Source: an uncultured Frankineae bacterium
Lineage (GTDB): Bacteria; Actinomycetota; Actinomycetes; Mycobacteriales; SCTD01
Assembly (NCBI GenBank): GCA_902805805.1
Contig: CADCUE010000247.1
Span: 1-25,577 of the forward strand
Direction of reading: 5' to 3'
DNA: 25,577 bases
A model generated the notes under the pieces. The model saw only the letters and a program-made list of their open reading frames with translations. It did not search any database and was not told the origin of the DNA. The position numbers were made by a program, and so were the translations under genes. Below, in pieces: positions 13,675 through 22,486 of the stretch (position 1 is its first letter; every line of letters starts with the position of its first letter).

Positions 13675-15831
13675 ATGCCACCACGCAAGCGCACGACCAA
13701 GGACTCCAAGGCCGCGCCCGTCAAGACGTGGCCGGGCTCGCCCTACCCGCTCGGGGCCACCTACGACGGCTCGGGCACCAACTTCGCGCTGTTCTCGGAG
13801 GTGGCCGAGCGCGTCGAGCTCTGCCTGTTCGACGACAAGGGCAAGGAGGTCCGGGTCGACCTGCGCGAGCGCGACGCGTTCGTCTGGCACTGCTACGTCC
13901 CGAACGTCGGTCCCGGTCAGCGCTACGGCTACCGCGTGCACGGCCCGTACGACCCCGCGGCCGGCCACCGCTGCAACCCGAGCAAGCTGCTGCTCGACCC
14001 GTACGCCAAGGCCATCGACGGCGACATCGACTGGTCGCAGGCCTGCTTCAGCTACACCTGGGGCGACGAGGACTCGTTCGACGACGAGGACTCCGGCCCG
14101 TACATGAGCAAGTCGGTCGTCATCAGCCCCTTCTTCGACTGGGACAACGACCGGCACCCGCGCACGCCCTACAACGAGACCGTCGTCTACGAGGCGCACG
14201 TCAAGGGGCTCACCAACACCCACCCGGGCATCCCGGACGAGATCCGCGGCACCTACGCCGCGCTCGCGCACCCGGTGATGCTCGAGCACTACAAGAAGAT
14301 CGGGATCACCGCGGTCGAGCTGATGCCGGTGCACCAGTTCGTGCACGACAGCCACCTCGCCGACCGGGGCATGCGCAACTACTGGGGCTACAACACCATC
14401 GGCTTCTTCGCCCCGCAGAACGACTACTCCTCCTCCGGCTCGCGCGGCCAGCAGGTGCAGGAGTTCAAGGCGATGGTCAAGGCGCTGCACGAGGCCGGCC
14501 TCGAGGTGATCCTCGACGTCGTCTACAACCACACGGCCGAGGGCAACCACATGGGCCCGACCCTGTCGTTCCGCGGCATCGACAACAACGCCTACTACCG
14601 GCTGGTCGAGGGCGACGCCAAGCACTACTACGACACGACGGGCACCGGCAACACGCTGCTCATGCGGCACCCGCACGTGCTGCAGCTGATCATGGACTCG
14701 CTGCGCTACTGGGTGAGCGAGATGCACGTCGACGGCTTCCGCTTCGACCTGGCCAGCTCGCTGGCCCGTCAGTTCCACGAGGTCGACCGGCTGTCGGCCT
14801 TCTTCGACCTGGTGCAGCAGGACCCGGTGGTCAGCCAGGCCAAGCTCATCGCCGAGCCGTGGGACATCGGCGAGGGCGGCTACAACGTCGGGCAGTTCCC
14901 GCCGCTGTGGACGGAGTGGAACGGCAAGTACCGCGACACGGTCCGCGACTACTGGCGCGGCGAGGCCCGCACGCTCGGCGAGTTCGCCGCCCGGCTCACC
15001 GGCTCCGCCGACCTGTACGAGGACGACGGGCGGCGGCCGTACGCCTCCATCAACTTCGTCACCGCGCACGACGGCTTCACCATGCACGACCTCGTGTCGT
15101 ACAACGACAAGCACAACGAGGCCAACGGCGAAGGGGGCATGGACGGCGAGAGCCACAACTCGTCGTGGAACTGCGGCGTCGAGGGCGAGACCGACGACCT
15201 GGAGGTCGTCGCGCTGCGCGAGCAGCAGAAGCGCAACTTCCTCACGACGCTGTTCCTGTCGCAGGGCGTGCCGATGCTGCTGCACGGCGACGAGCTGGGC
15301 CGGACGCAGAGCGGCAACAACAACGTCTACGCCCAGGACAACGAGACGGCGTGGGTCGACTGGGAGCGGGCCAAGGACTTCGAGGTGCTCACCGAGTTCG
15401 TGTCGCGGCTCACGCGGCTGCGGCGCGAGCACCCGGTGTTCCGCCGCCGCCGTCACTTCGAGGGCCGGCCGGTCAAGGGGACCGGCCTCGAGGACATCGG
15501 CTGGTTCACCCCGGCCGGCCACGAGATGGGCCAGGACGACTGGGGGTCGGGCAGCGCCCGCTCGGTCACCGTCTTCCTCAACGGCGACGGCATCCGCGAG
15601 CCCGACGCGCGCGGCGAGAAGGTCACCGACGACTCGTTCTTCCTGCTGTTCAACGGCCACCACGAGCCGATGGAGTTCGTCCTGCCCGACCTCGGTGCGG
15701 GTGAGCGCTGGCAGGTCGAGGTGGACACCGCCGCGCCCATGCTCGGCGACGTCGAGGAGCAGACCGCCAAGACCGGCGAGCCGGTCCAGGTCGACGCGCG
15801 GGCCGTGCAGGTCCTGAGGAAGGTCTTCTAG
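13675..15831 (+). CDS. glgX: Glycogen debranching enzyme GlgX/TreX (GH13_11)
   Basis: The 718-residue cytoplasmic enzyme hydrolyses alpha-1,6 branch points of glycogen and feeds linear maltodextrins to TreY. It has an N-terminal CBM48 beta-sandwich (about 20-120, PYPLGATYDGSGTNFALFS) and a GH13 barrel. Catalytic residues are the nucleophile D358 (DGFRFDLAS), acid/base E394 (IAEPWD) and D466 (TAHDGF). GNNNVYAQDNETAWVDW is typical of GlgX. The length is normal for the family. The start ATG lies 9 nt after the Vms1-like gene with GAGAG before it. Its TAG stop shares one base with the GTG of treY, so translation is coupled. Confidence 0.96.
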   Translation: MPPRKRTTKDSKAAPVKTWPGSPYPLGATYDGSGTNFALFSEVAERVELCLFDDKGKEVRVDLRERDAFVWHCYVPNVGPGQRYGYRVHGPYDPAAGHRCNPSKLLLDPYAKAIDGDIDWSQACFSYTWGDEDSFDDEDSGPYMSKSVVISPFFDWDNDRHPRTPYNETVVYEAHVKGLTNTHPGIPDEIRGTYAALAHPVMLEHYKKIGITAVELMPVHQFVHDSHLADRGMRNYWGYNTIGFFAPQNDYSSSGSRGQQVQEFKAMVKALHEAGLEVILDVVYNHTAEGNHMGPTLSFRGIDNNAYYRLVEGDAKHYYDTTGTGNTLLMRHPHVLQLIMDSLRYWVSEMHVDGFRFDLASSLARQFHEVDRLSAFFDLVQQDPVVSQAKLIAEPWDIGEGGYNVGQFPPLWTEWNGKYRDTVRDYWRGEARTLGEFAARLTGSADLYEDDGRRPYASINFVTAHDGFTMHDLVSYNDKHNEANGEGGMDGESHNSSWNCGVEGETDDLEVVALREQQKRNFLTTLFLSQGVPMLLHGDELGRTQSGNNNVYAQDNETAWVDWERAKDFEVLTEFVSRLTRLRREHPVFRRRRHFEGRPVKGTGLEDIGWFTPAGHEMGQDDWGSGSARSVTVFLNGDGIREPDARGEKVTDDSFFLLFNGHHEPMEFVLPDLGAGERWQVEVDTAAPMLGDVEEQTAKTGEPVQVDARAVQVLRKVF

Positions 15832-18254
15832 TGCCGGACCGCCACGTGCCGGCCGCGGGGCGGCCGGTGCCGGTGTCGACCTACCGCGTGCAGCTCCGCC
15901 CGCCCGCGGCGGACCATCCCGGCTTCGGCTTCGCCGACGCGGCGGAGGTCGTCCCCTATCTGGCCGACCTCGGCGTCACGCATCTCTACTGCTCGCCCTA
16001 CCTGCAGGCCGCGCCCGGCTCGGCGCACGGCTACGACGTCGTCGACCACAGCCGCCTGAACGACGAGCTCGGCGGCGAGCGGGCCTTCCAGACGATGGTC
16101 GCCGCCTGTCGCGAGCACGGCCTCGGGATCGTGCTCGACGTCGTGCCCAACCACATGGCGGTGAGCGAGCCCGAGTCGCAGAACGCCCAGTGGTGGTCGC
16201 TGCTGCGCGAGGGCCGCGACTCGCCGTACGCCGACTGGTTCGACGTCGACTGGGAGTCGGCCGACAACCCCGGTCAGGTCCTCGTGCCGGTCCTGGGCGC
16301 CCCGCTGGGCGAGGTGCTCGACGAGCTCGAGCTGCTCGAGGACCGCATCCGCTACTACGACCACGAGGTGCCGATCGCGCCGGGCACGCGGGTCGAGGAC
16401 GACCTGCTGGCCACGCTCGAGCGCCAGCACTACCGGCTGTGCTCCTGGCGCGTCGCCGGCGAGGAGCTGGACTACCGCCGCTTCTTCGACGTCACGACAC
16501 TCACCGGCGTCCGGGTCGAGGTCCCGGCGGTGTTCGACGAGACGCACCGGATCCCGGTCGAGCAGGTGCGCAGCGGCGTGCTGGACGGCCTGCGCATCGA
16601 CCACCCGGACGGGCTGGCCGACCCCGGCGGCTACCTCGACCGGCTCGCCGAGGCGACCGGCGGCTCCTGGGTGGTCGTGGAGAAGATCCTCGAGCCCGGC
16701 GAGCAGCTGCCCGACGACTGGGCGACGGCGGGAACGACCGGCTACGACGTCCTCAACGACGTCCTCGGCGTCTTCGTCGATCCGGCCGGCGAGCAGCCGC
16801 TGACCGCCCTGTGGGCCTCGATGACCGGCTCCGACGCGTCGTACGACAAGGTCGTCGCCGGCACCAAGCGGCTGGTGCTGTCGGAGGTGCTGTCGGCCGA
16901 GGTCAACCGGCTGACCGAGCTCGGACTGCGGGTCTGCCGCCAGGACCCGGTCCTGCGCGACACGACCCGCCGGGCGCTGCGCGAGTCGCTCGTCGAGGTG
17001 CTCGCGTCCTTCGGCGTCTACCGCGCCTACCTGCCGCCCGCCGGTCCCGCCGACGAGCAGGCGCGGGCCCACGTCGAGCACGCCGTGGCGGCCGCTCGCG
17101 CGTCGCTCCCCCGGCGCGCCGGGACGATCGAGGTCGTCGGGCGGCTGGCGCTGGCGCAGGGCCCCGGCGGCCCCGCTGCCGAGGAGTTCGTGACCCGGTT
17201 CCAGCAGACCTGCGGGCCGGTGATGGCCAAGGGCGTCGAGGACACGGCGTTCTACCGCTACCTGCGCCTGTCGGCGCTCAACGAGGTCGGCGGTGACCCC
17301 GGCCGGTTCGGCCTGCCCGTCGCCGCCTTCCACGAGGCCAACGCCCTGCGGCAGAGCGCGTGGCCCACGGCCATGACGACCCTGTCGACCCACGACACCA
17401 AGCGCTCGGAGGACGTGCGGGCGCGGCTCGTGCTGCTGGCCCAGTGCCCCCGCGAGTGGGCCGACGCCGTGACCACCTGGCAGGCCCTGGCCCACGACCA
17501 CCGCAGCCCCGCCGGACCGGACCCGGTCACCGAGCAGCTGGTCTGGCAGACGCTGGTCGGCGCCTGGCCGCTCAGCGCCGACCGCGCCGTGGCGTACGTC
17601 GAGAAGGCGACCCGCGAGGCCAAGGCCCGCACCAGCTGGACCGACCCCGTGCCGGAGTTCGACGAGGCGGTCGCCGGCTTCGTGCGCGGCGTGCTCGGCG
17701 ACGAGCGGCTCCGCTCGCGGATCGCCGCCTTCGTCGCGACGCTGGCGCGCTCGTGGCGCACGACGGCGCTGGCGCAGAAGGCCGTCCAGCTGACCGTGCC
17801 GGGGGTGGCCGACACCTACCAGGGCAGCGAGCTGTGGGACCTGTCGCTCGTCGACCCCGACAACCGGCGGCCGGTCGACTACGACGCCCGGCGCCGGATG
17901 CTGGCCCTCGACGGCGTGCCGGAGGTCGACGACTCCGGCGCCGCGAAGCTGCACGTCGTGTCGCGGCTGCTCCGGCTGCGCCGCGACCGGTCGGAGCTGT
18001 TCCTGGCCGGGTCGTCGTACACCCCGCTCGACGCGGGCGGCCGCGCCGTCGGCTTCGTCCGCGGCGGGCAGGTCGTCACCGTGGCCCCGACGCGGGCGCT
18101 GCTGGTCGAGCGGCACGGCTGGGGCGACGACGCGGTCGAGCTGCCCGCCGGCCGCTGGACCGACGTGCTCACCGGCGCCGAGCGCGACGGCGGGTCCGTG
18201 CGCCTGGCGGACCTGCTGGCCGACTTCCCGGTGGCCGTCCTGCTGCGGGCCTGA
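15831..18254 (+). CDS. treY: Malto-oligosyltrehalose synthase TreY
   Basis: The 807-residue enzyme isomerises the reducing-end alpha-1,4 bond of a maltodextrin to the alpha,alpha-1,1 trehalose linkage. Diagnostic sequences run in order: STYRVQL near the start, then YCSPYLQAAPGSAHGYDVVD, and DVVPNHMA. The catalytic nucleophile is D257 (DGLRIDHPDG), the acid/base E284 (VVVEKIL), and D522 lies in STHDTKRSEDVR. PGVADTYQGSELWD near the C-terminus is characteristic of TreY. The GTG start overlaps the glgX stop (taGTG). Size and motifs are complete. Confidence 0.96.
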   Translation: MPDRHVPAAGRPVPVSTYRVQLRPPAADHPGFGFADAAEVVPYLADLGVTHLYCSPYLQAAPGSAHGYDVVDHSRLNDELGGERAFQTMVAACREHGLGIVLDVVPNHMAVSEPESQNAQWWSLLREGRDSPYADWFDVDWESADNPGQVLVPVLGAPLGEVLDELELLEDRIRYYDHEVPIAPGTRVEDDLLATLERQHYRLCSWRVAGEELDYRRFFDVTTLTGVRVEVPAVFDETHRIPVEQVRSGVLDGLRIDHPDGLADPGGYLDRLAEATGGSWVVVEKILEPGEQLPDDWATAGTTGYDVLNDVLGVFVDPAGEQPLTALWASMTGSDASYDKVVAGTKRLVLSEVLSAEVNRLTELGLRVCRQDPVLRDTTRRALRESLVEVLASFGVYRAYLPPAGPADEQARAHVEHAVAAARASLPRRAGTIEVVGRLALAQGPGGPAAEEFVTRFQQTCGPVMAKGVEDTAFYRYLRLSALNEVGGDPGRFGLPVAAFHEANALRQSAWPTAMTTLSTHDTKRSEDVRARLVLLAQCPREWADAVTTWQALAHDHRSPAGPDPVTEQLVWQTLVGAWPLSADRAVAYVEKATREAKARTSWTDPVPEFDEAVAGFVRGVLGDERLRSRIAAFVATLARSWRTTALAQKAVQLTVPGVADTYQGSELWDLSLVDPDNRRPVDYDARRRMLALDGVPEVDDSGAAKLHVVSRLLRLRRDRSELFLAGSSYTPLDAGGRAVGFVRGGQVVTVAPTRALLVERHGWGDDAVELPAGRWTDVLTGAERDGGSVRLADLLADFPVAVLLRA

Positions 18255-18300
18255 GCCACCCCCCGGCGTAAGGGCGGGCGGACCGGGCAGGGGCTCGCGC

Positions 18301-20031
18301 ATGACGACGCTGAACGTGTGGGCGCCGCTCCCCGGTCTGGTCGAGGTCTCGACCGACGGCGCGCGCACCCCGATGACCTCCCTGGACGACGGCTGGTGGA
18401 CCGCGCAGATCGGCGGCCCCGGCACCGACTACGCGCTGGTGCTGGACGGCGGTGACCCCCGCCCCGACCCGCGCTCGGCCTGGCAGCCGCACGGCGTGCA
18501 CGGCCCCTCGCGGGTCGTCGACCACAGCGCGTTCTCCTGGACCGACGCCCAGTGGCGCGGCGTGCCGCTGCCCGGCGGGGTCCTGTACGAGATGCACATC
18601 GGGACGTTCACGCCGGAGGGCACCTTCGACGCCGCGATCGGCCGGCTCGACCACCTCGCCGACCTCGGCATCTCGGCCGTGGAGCTGCTGCCCTGCAACG
18701 CCTTCGCCGGAGAGCGGGGCTGGGGCTACGACGGCGTCGCGTGGTTCGCCGTCCACGACCCGTACGGCGGTCCCGACGGCCTCAAGCGCTTCGTCGACGC
18801 GTGCCACGCCCGCGGCCTCGGCGTCGTCATGGACGTCGTCTACAACCACCTCGGACCGGCCGGCAACTACCTGCCGGAGTTCGGCCCCTACCTCACCGAG
18901 GCGCACACCACCCCGTGGGGGCCGGCCGTGAACCTCGACCAGCCCGGGTCGGACCAGGTCCGGCGCTTCGTCCTCGACAGCGTGCTGTCGTGGCTGCGCG
19001 ACTACCACGTGGACGGTCTGCGCATCGACGCCGTGCACGCCTTCGTCGACGAGCGGGCCACCCACCTGCTCGAGGAGATGTCGGTCGAGGTCGAGGCCCT
19101 GGGAGCCCAGCTGCGCAAGCCGCTGTTCCTCATCGCCGAGAGCGACCTCAACGACGCCCGGATGGTCACCTCGCGCGAGGCGGGCGGTCACGGGCTGGAC
19201 GGGCAGTGGGCCGACGACGTCCACCACGCGCTGCACGCCAACCTCACCGGGGAGACCGCGGGCTACTACGGCGACTTCGTCGGCCTCCCCGTGCTCGCCA
19301 AGGTCCTGTCCGGGGTGTTCCTGCACGACGGGACGTGGTCGAGCTTCCGCGGCCGGGTGCACGGCCGGCCCGTCCCGTCGACCGTGCCCGGGCACCGCTT
19401 CGTGGTCTACCTGCAGGACCACGACCAGGTGGGCAACCGGGCGACCGGCGACCGGATCTCGGCGACGCTGTCCGACGGGCTGCTGAAGGTCGGGGCCGCG
19501 CTGGTGCTGACCTCGCCGTACACCCCGATGCTCTGGATGGGCGAGGAGTGGGGTGCCCGCACGCCGTGGCAGTTCTTCTCCGACCACGAGGGCGAGCTGG
19601 GCGAGGCGGTCCGCAACGGCCGCCGCGCGGAGTTCGGGTCGCACGGCTGGAACACCGAGGACGTGCCGGACCCGCAGTCGGAGCAGACCTTCCGCGACAG
19701 CACGCTCGACTGGAGCGAGCCGGAGCAGCCCCGGCACGCCGAGCTGCTCGCCTGGACCCGGTCGCTGATCGCCCTGCGACGGTCGCGGCTCGAGCTGTCG
19801 GACGGGCGCCGGGACGCGGTGCAGGTGACGTACGACGAGGACGCCCGGTGGCTGGTCGTGCGCCGTGGCCGGCTGCTCGTCGTCGGCAACCTGGCCGGCG
19901 CCCCGGCGCGGGTGCCCGTCCCGGGCGGCGCGCGGACCGTGCTGCTCGCCAGCGCCCCCCTCGAGCAGGCGGCGGACGACAGCCTGACGCTCGCGGCGGA
20001 GTCGGCCGTCGTGGTGGACCTCGCAGTCTGA
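18301..20031 (+). CDS. treZ: Malto-oligosyltrehalose trehalohydrolase TreZ
   Basis: The 576-residue GH13 enzyme releases trehalose from the TreY product, completing the glycogen-to-trehalose route. An N-terminal beta domain (about 1-85) precedes the barrel. MHIGTFTPEGTF, GWGYDGVAWF and VVYNHLGPAGNY are TreZ-type motifs. The catalytic residues are D243 (DGLRIDAVHA), E280 (IAESDLND) and D375 (DHDQVGNR). MLWMGEEWGARTPWQFFSDH is a further family marker. It follows treY by 46 nt, with only a weak GGGG upstream of ATG 18301. No convincing terminator separates it from the next gene. Confidence 0.96.
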   Translation: MTTLNVWAPLPGLVEVSTDGARTPMTSLDDGWWTAQIGGPGTDYALVLDGGDPRPDPRSAWQPHGVHGPSRVVDHSAFSWTDAQWRGVPLPGGVLYEMHIGTFTPEGTFDAAIGRLDHLADLGISAVELLPCNAFAGERGWGYDGVAWFAVHDPYGGPDGLKRFVDACHARGLGVVMDVVYNHLGPAGNYLPEFGPYLTEAHTTPWGPAVNLDQPGSDQVRRFVLDSVLSWLRDYHVDGLRIDAVHAFVDERATHLLEEMSVEVEALGAQLRKPLFLIAESDLNDARMVTSREAGGHGLDGQWADDVHHALHANLTGETAGYYGDFVGLPVLAKVLSGVFLHDGTWSSFRGRVHGRPVPSTVPGHRFVVYLQDHDQVGNRATGDRISATLSDGLLKVGAALVLTSPYTPMLWMGEEWGARTPWQFFSDHEGELGEAVRNGRRAEFGSHGWNTEDVPDPQSEQTFRDSTLDWSEPEQPRHAELLAWTRSLIALRRSRLELSDGRRDAVQVTYDEDARWLVVRRGRLLVVGNLAGAPARVPVPGGARTVLLASAPLEQAADDSLTLAAESAVVVDLAV

Positions 20032-20070
20032 CGCGGGTTGTCGCCACGCGGGGCGGGGACGCTGACCGGC

Positions 20071-21150
20071 ATGCGCATCGTCGTCACAGGGGCCACCGGG
20101 AACGTGGGCTCGCAGCTCCTGCCCCAGCTGCTCGCCGCGCCGGAGGTGAGCTCGGTCGTCGGGCTCGCCCGCCGGCTGCCCACCGACCCTGACCGCCGCG
20201 TCGAGTGGCACGCCCTCGACGTCGCCGAGGACGACCTCACGCCGGTCCTGCGCGGGGCGGACGTCGTCGTGCACCTCGCCTGGCTGCTGCAGCCCGCGCA
20301 CGACCCCGACGAGATGCGCCGCGTCAACCTGCAGGGCACCCGCCGGGTGCTCGACGCGGTCGCCGCCGCCGGCGTGCCGGTGCTGGTGCACGCCTCCTCG
20401 GTGGGCGCCTACTCCCCCGGGCCGGCCAAGACGCGGGGCGCCCAGTCCCCGCGCGCCGCCGAGGACCACCCCACCGGGGGCATCAGCACCTCCACCTACA
20501 GCCGGCACAAGGCCGAGGCCGAGCGGATGCTCGACCGGTTCGAGACGGCGCACCCCGAGCGGCGGGTCGTGCGTCTGCGCCCGGGCGTCGTGCTGCAGGC
20601 CGACGCCGCCAGCGAGCTGGCGCGCTACTTCCTCGGGCCGTTCGTGCCGCAGAGCCTGGTCCGCCGGGGGCTGCTCCCCGTGGTCCCGGCGATCGACCGG
20701 CTGGCGTTCCAGGTCGTCCACGCCTCCGACATGGCCCGGGCGTACGTCCTGGCCTGCACCACCCCTGTCTCCGGCGCCTTCAACATCGCCACCGAGCCGG
20801 TGCTCGACCCGGCCACCCTGGCGGCGATCCTCGGCGCCCGCCAGGTCCCGGTCCCGGCCGTGCTCGCCCGCGCCGTCGTCGGCCTCAGCTGGCGGCTGCA
20901 CGTCCAGCCGACCGATCCCGGCTGGGTCGACATCGGCCGCGAGACGCCGCTGCTCGACACCACGCGGGCCCGCACCGTGCTGGGCTGGGCGCCGCAGTAC
21001 GACGCGGCGCAGGCCCTGCTCGAGACGGTCGACGCGATGTCGGCCGGTCGAGGCGGAGGATCACCGGTCCTGCGTCCCCGGGCGCAGGGCGGCCACCGCG
21101 TGCTGGAGATCGTCCGGGCACTCGTGCCGGGCGCCAAGGGCACCGGCTGA
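20071..21150 (+). CDS. NAD-dependent epimerase/dehydratase (extended SDR)
   Basis: The 359-residue protein has a Rossmann fold with the TGATGNVGS dinucleotide loop at residues 6-14 and the extended-SDR active site Tyr143-Lys147 (YSRHK), so it should be an NAD(P)-dependent oxidoreductase or epimerase acting on a sugar nucleotide or similar. The substrate is not recognisable. ATG 20071 is chosen because it begins MRIVVTGATG. The frame opens 11 codons earlier without added domain sequence. It follows treZ by 39 nt and may be read through from the trehalose operon. It is convergent with zapE. Confidence 0.9.
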   Translation: MRIVVTGATGNVGSQLLPQLLAAPEVSSVVGLARRLPTDPDRRVEWHALDVAEDDLTPVLRGADVVVHLAWLLQPAHDPDEMRRVNLQGTRRVLDAVAAAGVPVLVHASSVGAYSPGPAKTRGAQSPRAAEDHPTGGISTSTYSRHKAEAERMLDRFETAHPERRVVRLRPGVVLQADAASELARYFLGPFVPQSLVRRGLLPVVPAIDRLAFQVVHASDMARAYVLACTTPVSGAFNIATEPVLDPATLAAILGARQVPVPAVLARAVVGLSWRLHVQPTDPGWVDIGRETPLLDTTRARTVLGWAPQYDAAQALLETVDAMSAGRGGGSPVLRPRAQGGHRVLEIVRALVPGAKGTG

Positions 21151-21189
21151 CACCTGTGCGGCGCTGTGCGGGGCGTGGGCGCCGACCGG

Positions 21190-22200
21190 TCAGGCCACGG
21201 ACCGCGCCTCGCGCGCCAGCGCGGTGAGGCGGCTGACCGCGCGCAGGTACTTCTTCCGGTATCCCCCCGCCAGCAGGTCCGGCGGGAACAGCGCGTCCAG
21301 CGGCACGCCGCTCGACAGGACCGGGATGTCGCGGTCGTACAACCGGTCCGCCAGCACGACGAGCCGGAGCGCCGCCGCCTGGTCCTCCACCGGACGCGCG
21401 CCGAGCAGACCGACCAGCGGCACGTCGTCCACCAGGGCGCCGTAGCGCGAGGGATGCAGCGACGACAGGTGCGCGAGCAGCTCGTCGAAGACGTCGCACG
21501 TCGCGCCGGACGTGGCAGCCGTCGTGCGGAGCACCGCGGCGTCGTCGACCGGCTCCGGCGCCGCGGGGCGACCGCGGTGGCGGTAGTCCTCGCCGTCGAC
21601 CCGCACCGGCTCGAAGTGACCGGCCAAGGTCTGGATCTCGCGCAGGAAGTCCTGGGCGGCGAAGCGTCCCTCGCCGAGAGCGCCCGGGAGCGTGTTCGAG
21701 GTGGCGGCGACGCGCACACCGGCATCGACGAGCCGGCCGAGCAGGGTCGAGACCAGCACGGTGTCACCAGGGTCGTCCAGCTCGAACTCGTCGATCGCCA
21801 GCAGGCGGTGGCCGGACAGCGCCTCGACGCACCGCGCGAACCCGAGCGCGCCGACCAGGTGCGTCAGCTCGACGAAGGTCCCGTACGCCCGTGGCTCGGG
21901 CGAGGCGTGCCACAGGGCGGCCAGCAGGTGGGTCTTGCCGACGCCGTAGCCGCCGTCGAGGTAGACGCCCGGGCGGCCCCGGGGCGCGGGTGACCGGCCG
22001 AACCACCGCTTCGGCGGCGGCGCCGTGGCCGCGGCGAAGCGCTGCAGCACCTCGACGGCCGCGGCCTGCGAGGGCTGCGCCGGATCCGGCAGGTAGGTCT
22101 CGAAACGGGCGCCGTCGAAGCGCGGCGGCGGCACCAGCGAGGCCACGAGGGTCTCGGCCGGCACGACCGGAGCGCGGTCGACCAGGCGGGAGGCGGGCAC
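21190..22200 (-). CDS. zapE: Cell-division/AFG1-family ATPase ZapE
   Basis: The 336-residue P-loop ATPase is of the AFG1/ZapE family (single AAA-like domain). ZapE binds FtsZ in E. coli, and the mitochondrial relatives assist protein turnover. Walker A is GGYGVGKT (83-90), Walker B is LLAIDEFELDD (133-143), and AATSN follows as sensor 1. The first residues (VPASRLVDRAPVVPAETLVASLVPPPRF) match actinobacterial ZapE N-termini, which sets GTG 22200 as the start. The Shine-Dalgarno is weak. An upstream 69-residue acidic gene ends 26 nt before it, so the two may be one transcript. Confidence 0.9.
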   Translation of the reverse strand: MPASRLVDRAPVVPAETLVASLVPPPRFDGARFETYLPDPAQPSQAAAVEVLQRFAAATAPPPKRWFGRSPAPRGRPGVYLDGGYGVGKTHLLAALWHASPEPRAYGTFVELTHLVGALGFARCVEALSGHRLLAIDEFELDDPGDTVLVSTLLGRLVDAGVRVAATSNTLPGALGEGRFAAQDFLREIQTLAGHFEPVRVDGEDYRHRGRPAAPEPVDDAAVLRTTAATSGATCDVFDELLAHLSSLHPSRYGALVDDVPLVGLLGARPVEDQAAALRLVVLADRLYDRDIPVLSSGVPLDALFPPDLLAGGYRKKYLRAVSRLTALAREARSVA

Positions 22201-22226
22201 GACGCTCAGCCGCGGACGGCCTGGCG

Positions 22227-22436
22227 TCAGACGCCCTCGGTGTCGCCCTCGGCGGTCTGCCCGGCGTCCTCGTCCTCGGGCGCCGAGGTGGTCTCCTGCT
22301 CCGCAGCGCCGGTGCCGGCGGGATCGCCGTACGTCGCGCCGGAGCCCTCCTCGCCGGGGCGGAACTGGTCCGCGGTCTTGCCGGTGGCGGACAGGCCGGC
22401 GCCGGCGAGGTCGGGGTCGGGCTGGGTGTCGGTCAT
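22227..22436 (-). CDS. 69-residue acidic small protein
   Basis: The protein is rich in Asp, Glu, Gly, Ala and Thr, with no Cys, no Trp and no hydrophobic segment, so it should be disordered. ATG 22436 is close to the divergent phosphotransferase start (50 nt between them). No strong ribosome-binding site is visible, and TAGGCC 7 nt upstream may be a degenerate leaderless -10. Similar in character to the 119-residue protein at the right end. Unrecognised family. Confidence 0.55.
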   Translation of the reverse strand: MTDTQPDPDLAGAGLSATGKTADQFRPGEEGSGATYGDPAGTGAAEQETTSAPEDEDAGQTAEGDTEGV

Positions 22437-22473
22437 GGCCGGGGCCTACCCACGCGCGGCCGGACGGCACCCC

Positions 22474-22479
22474 TAGGGT
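22474..22479 (+). promoter_or_regulatory. TAGGGT -10 element for leaderless phosphotransferase gene
   Basis: TAGGGT lies exactly 7 nt before the ATG at 22487, identical in sequence and spacing to the element before the MFS gene at 10443. No Shine-Dalgarno lies between it and the start, so the transcript is probably leaderless. Confidence 0.62.
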
Positions 22480-22486
22480 TCGACGC

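Noticed and set aside
15828..20901. Long minus-strand frames (865 and 910 codons) opposite treY, treZ and the SDR gene
   Set aside because: They mirror real GH13 and SDR genes, have no recognisable domains and arise from lack of stop codons at high GC.
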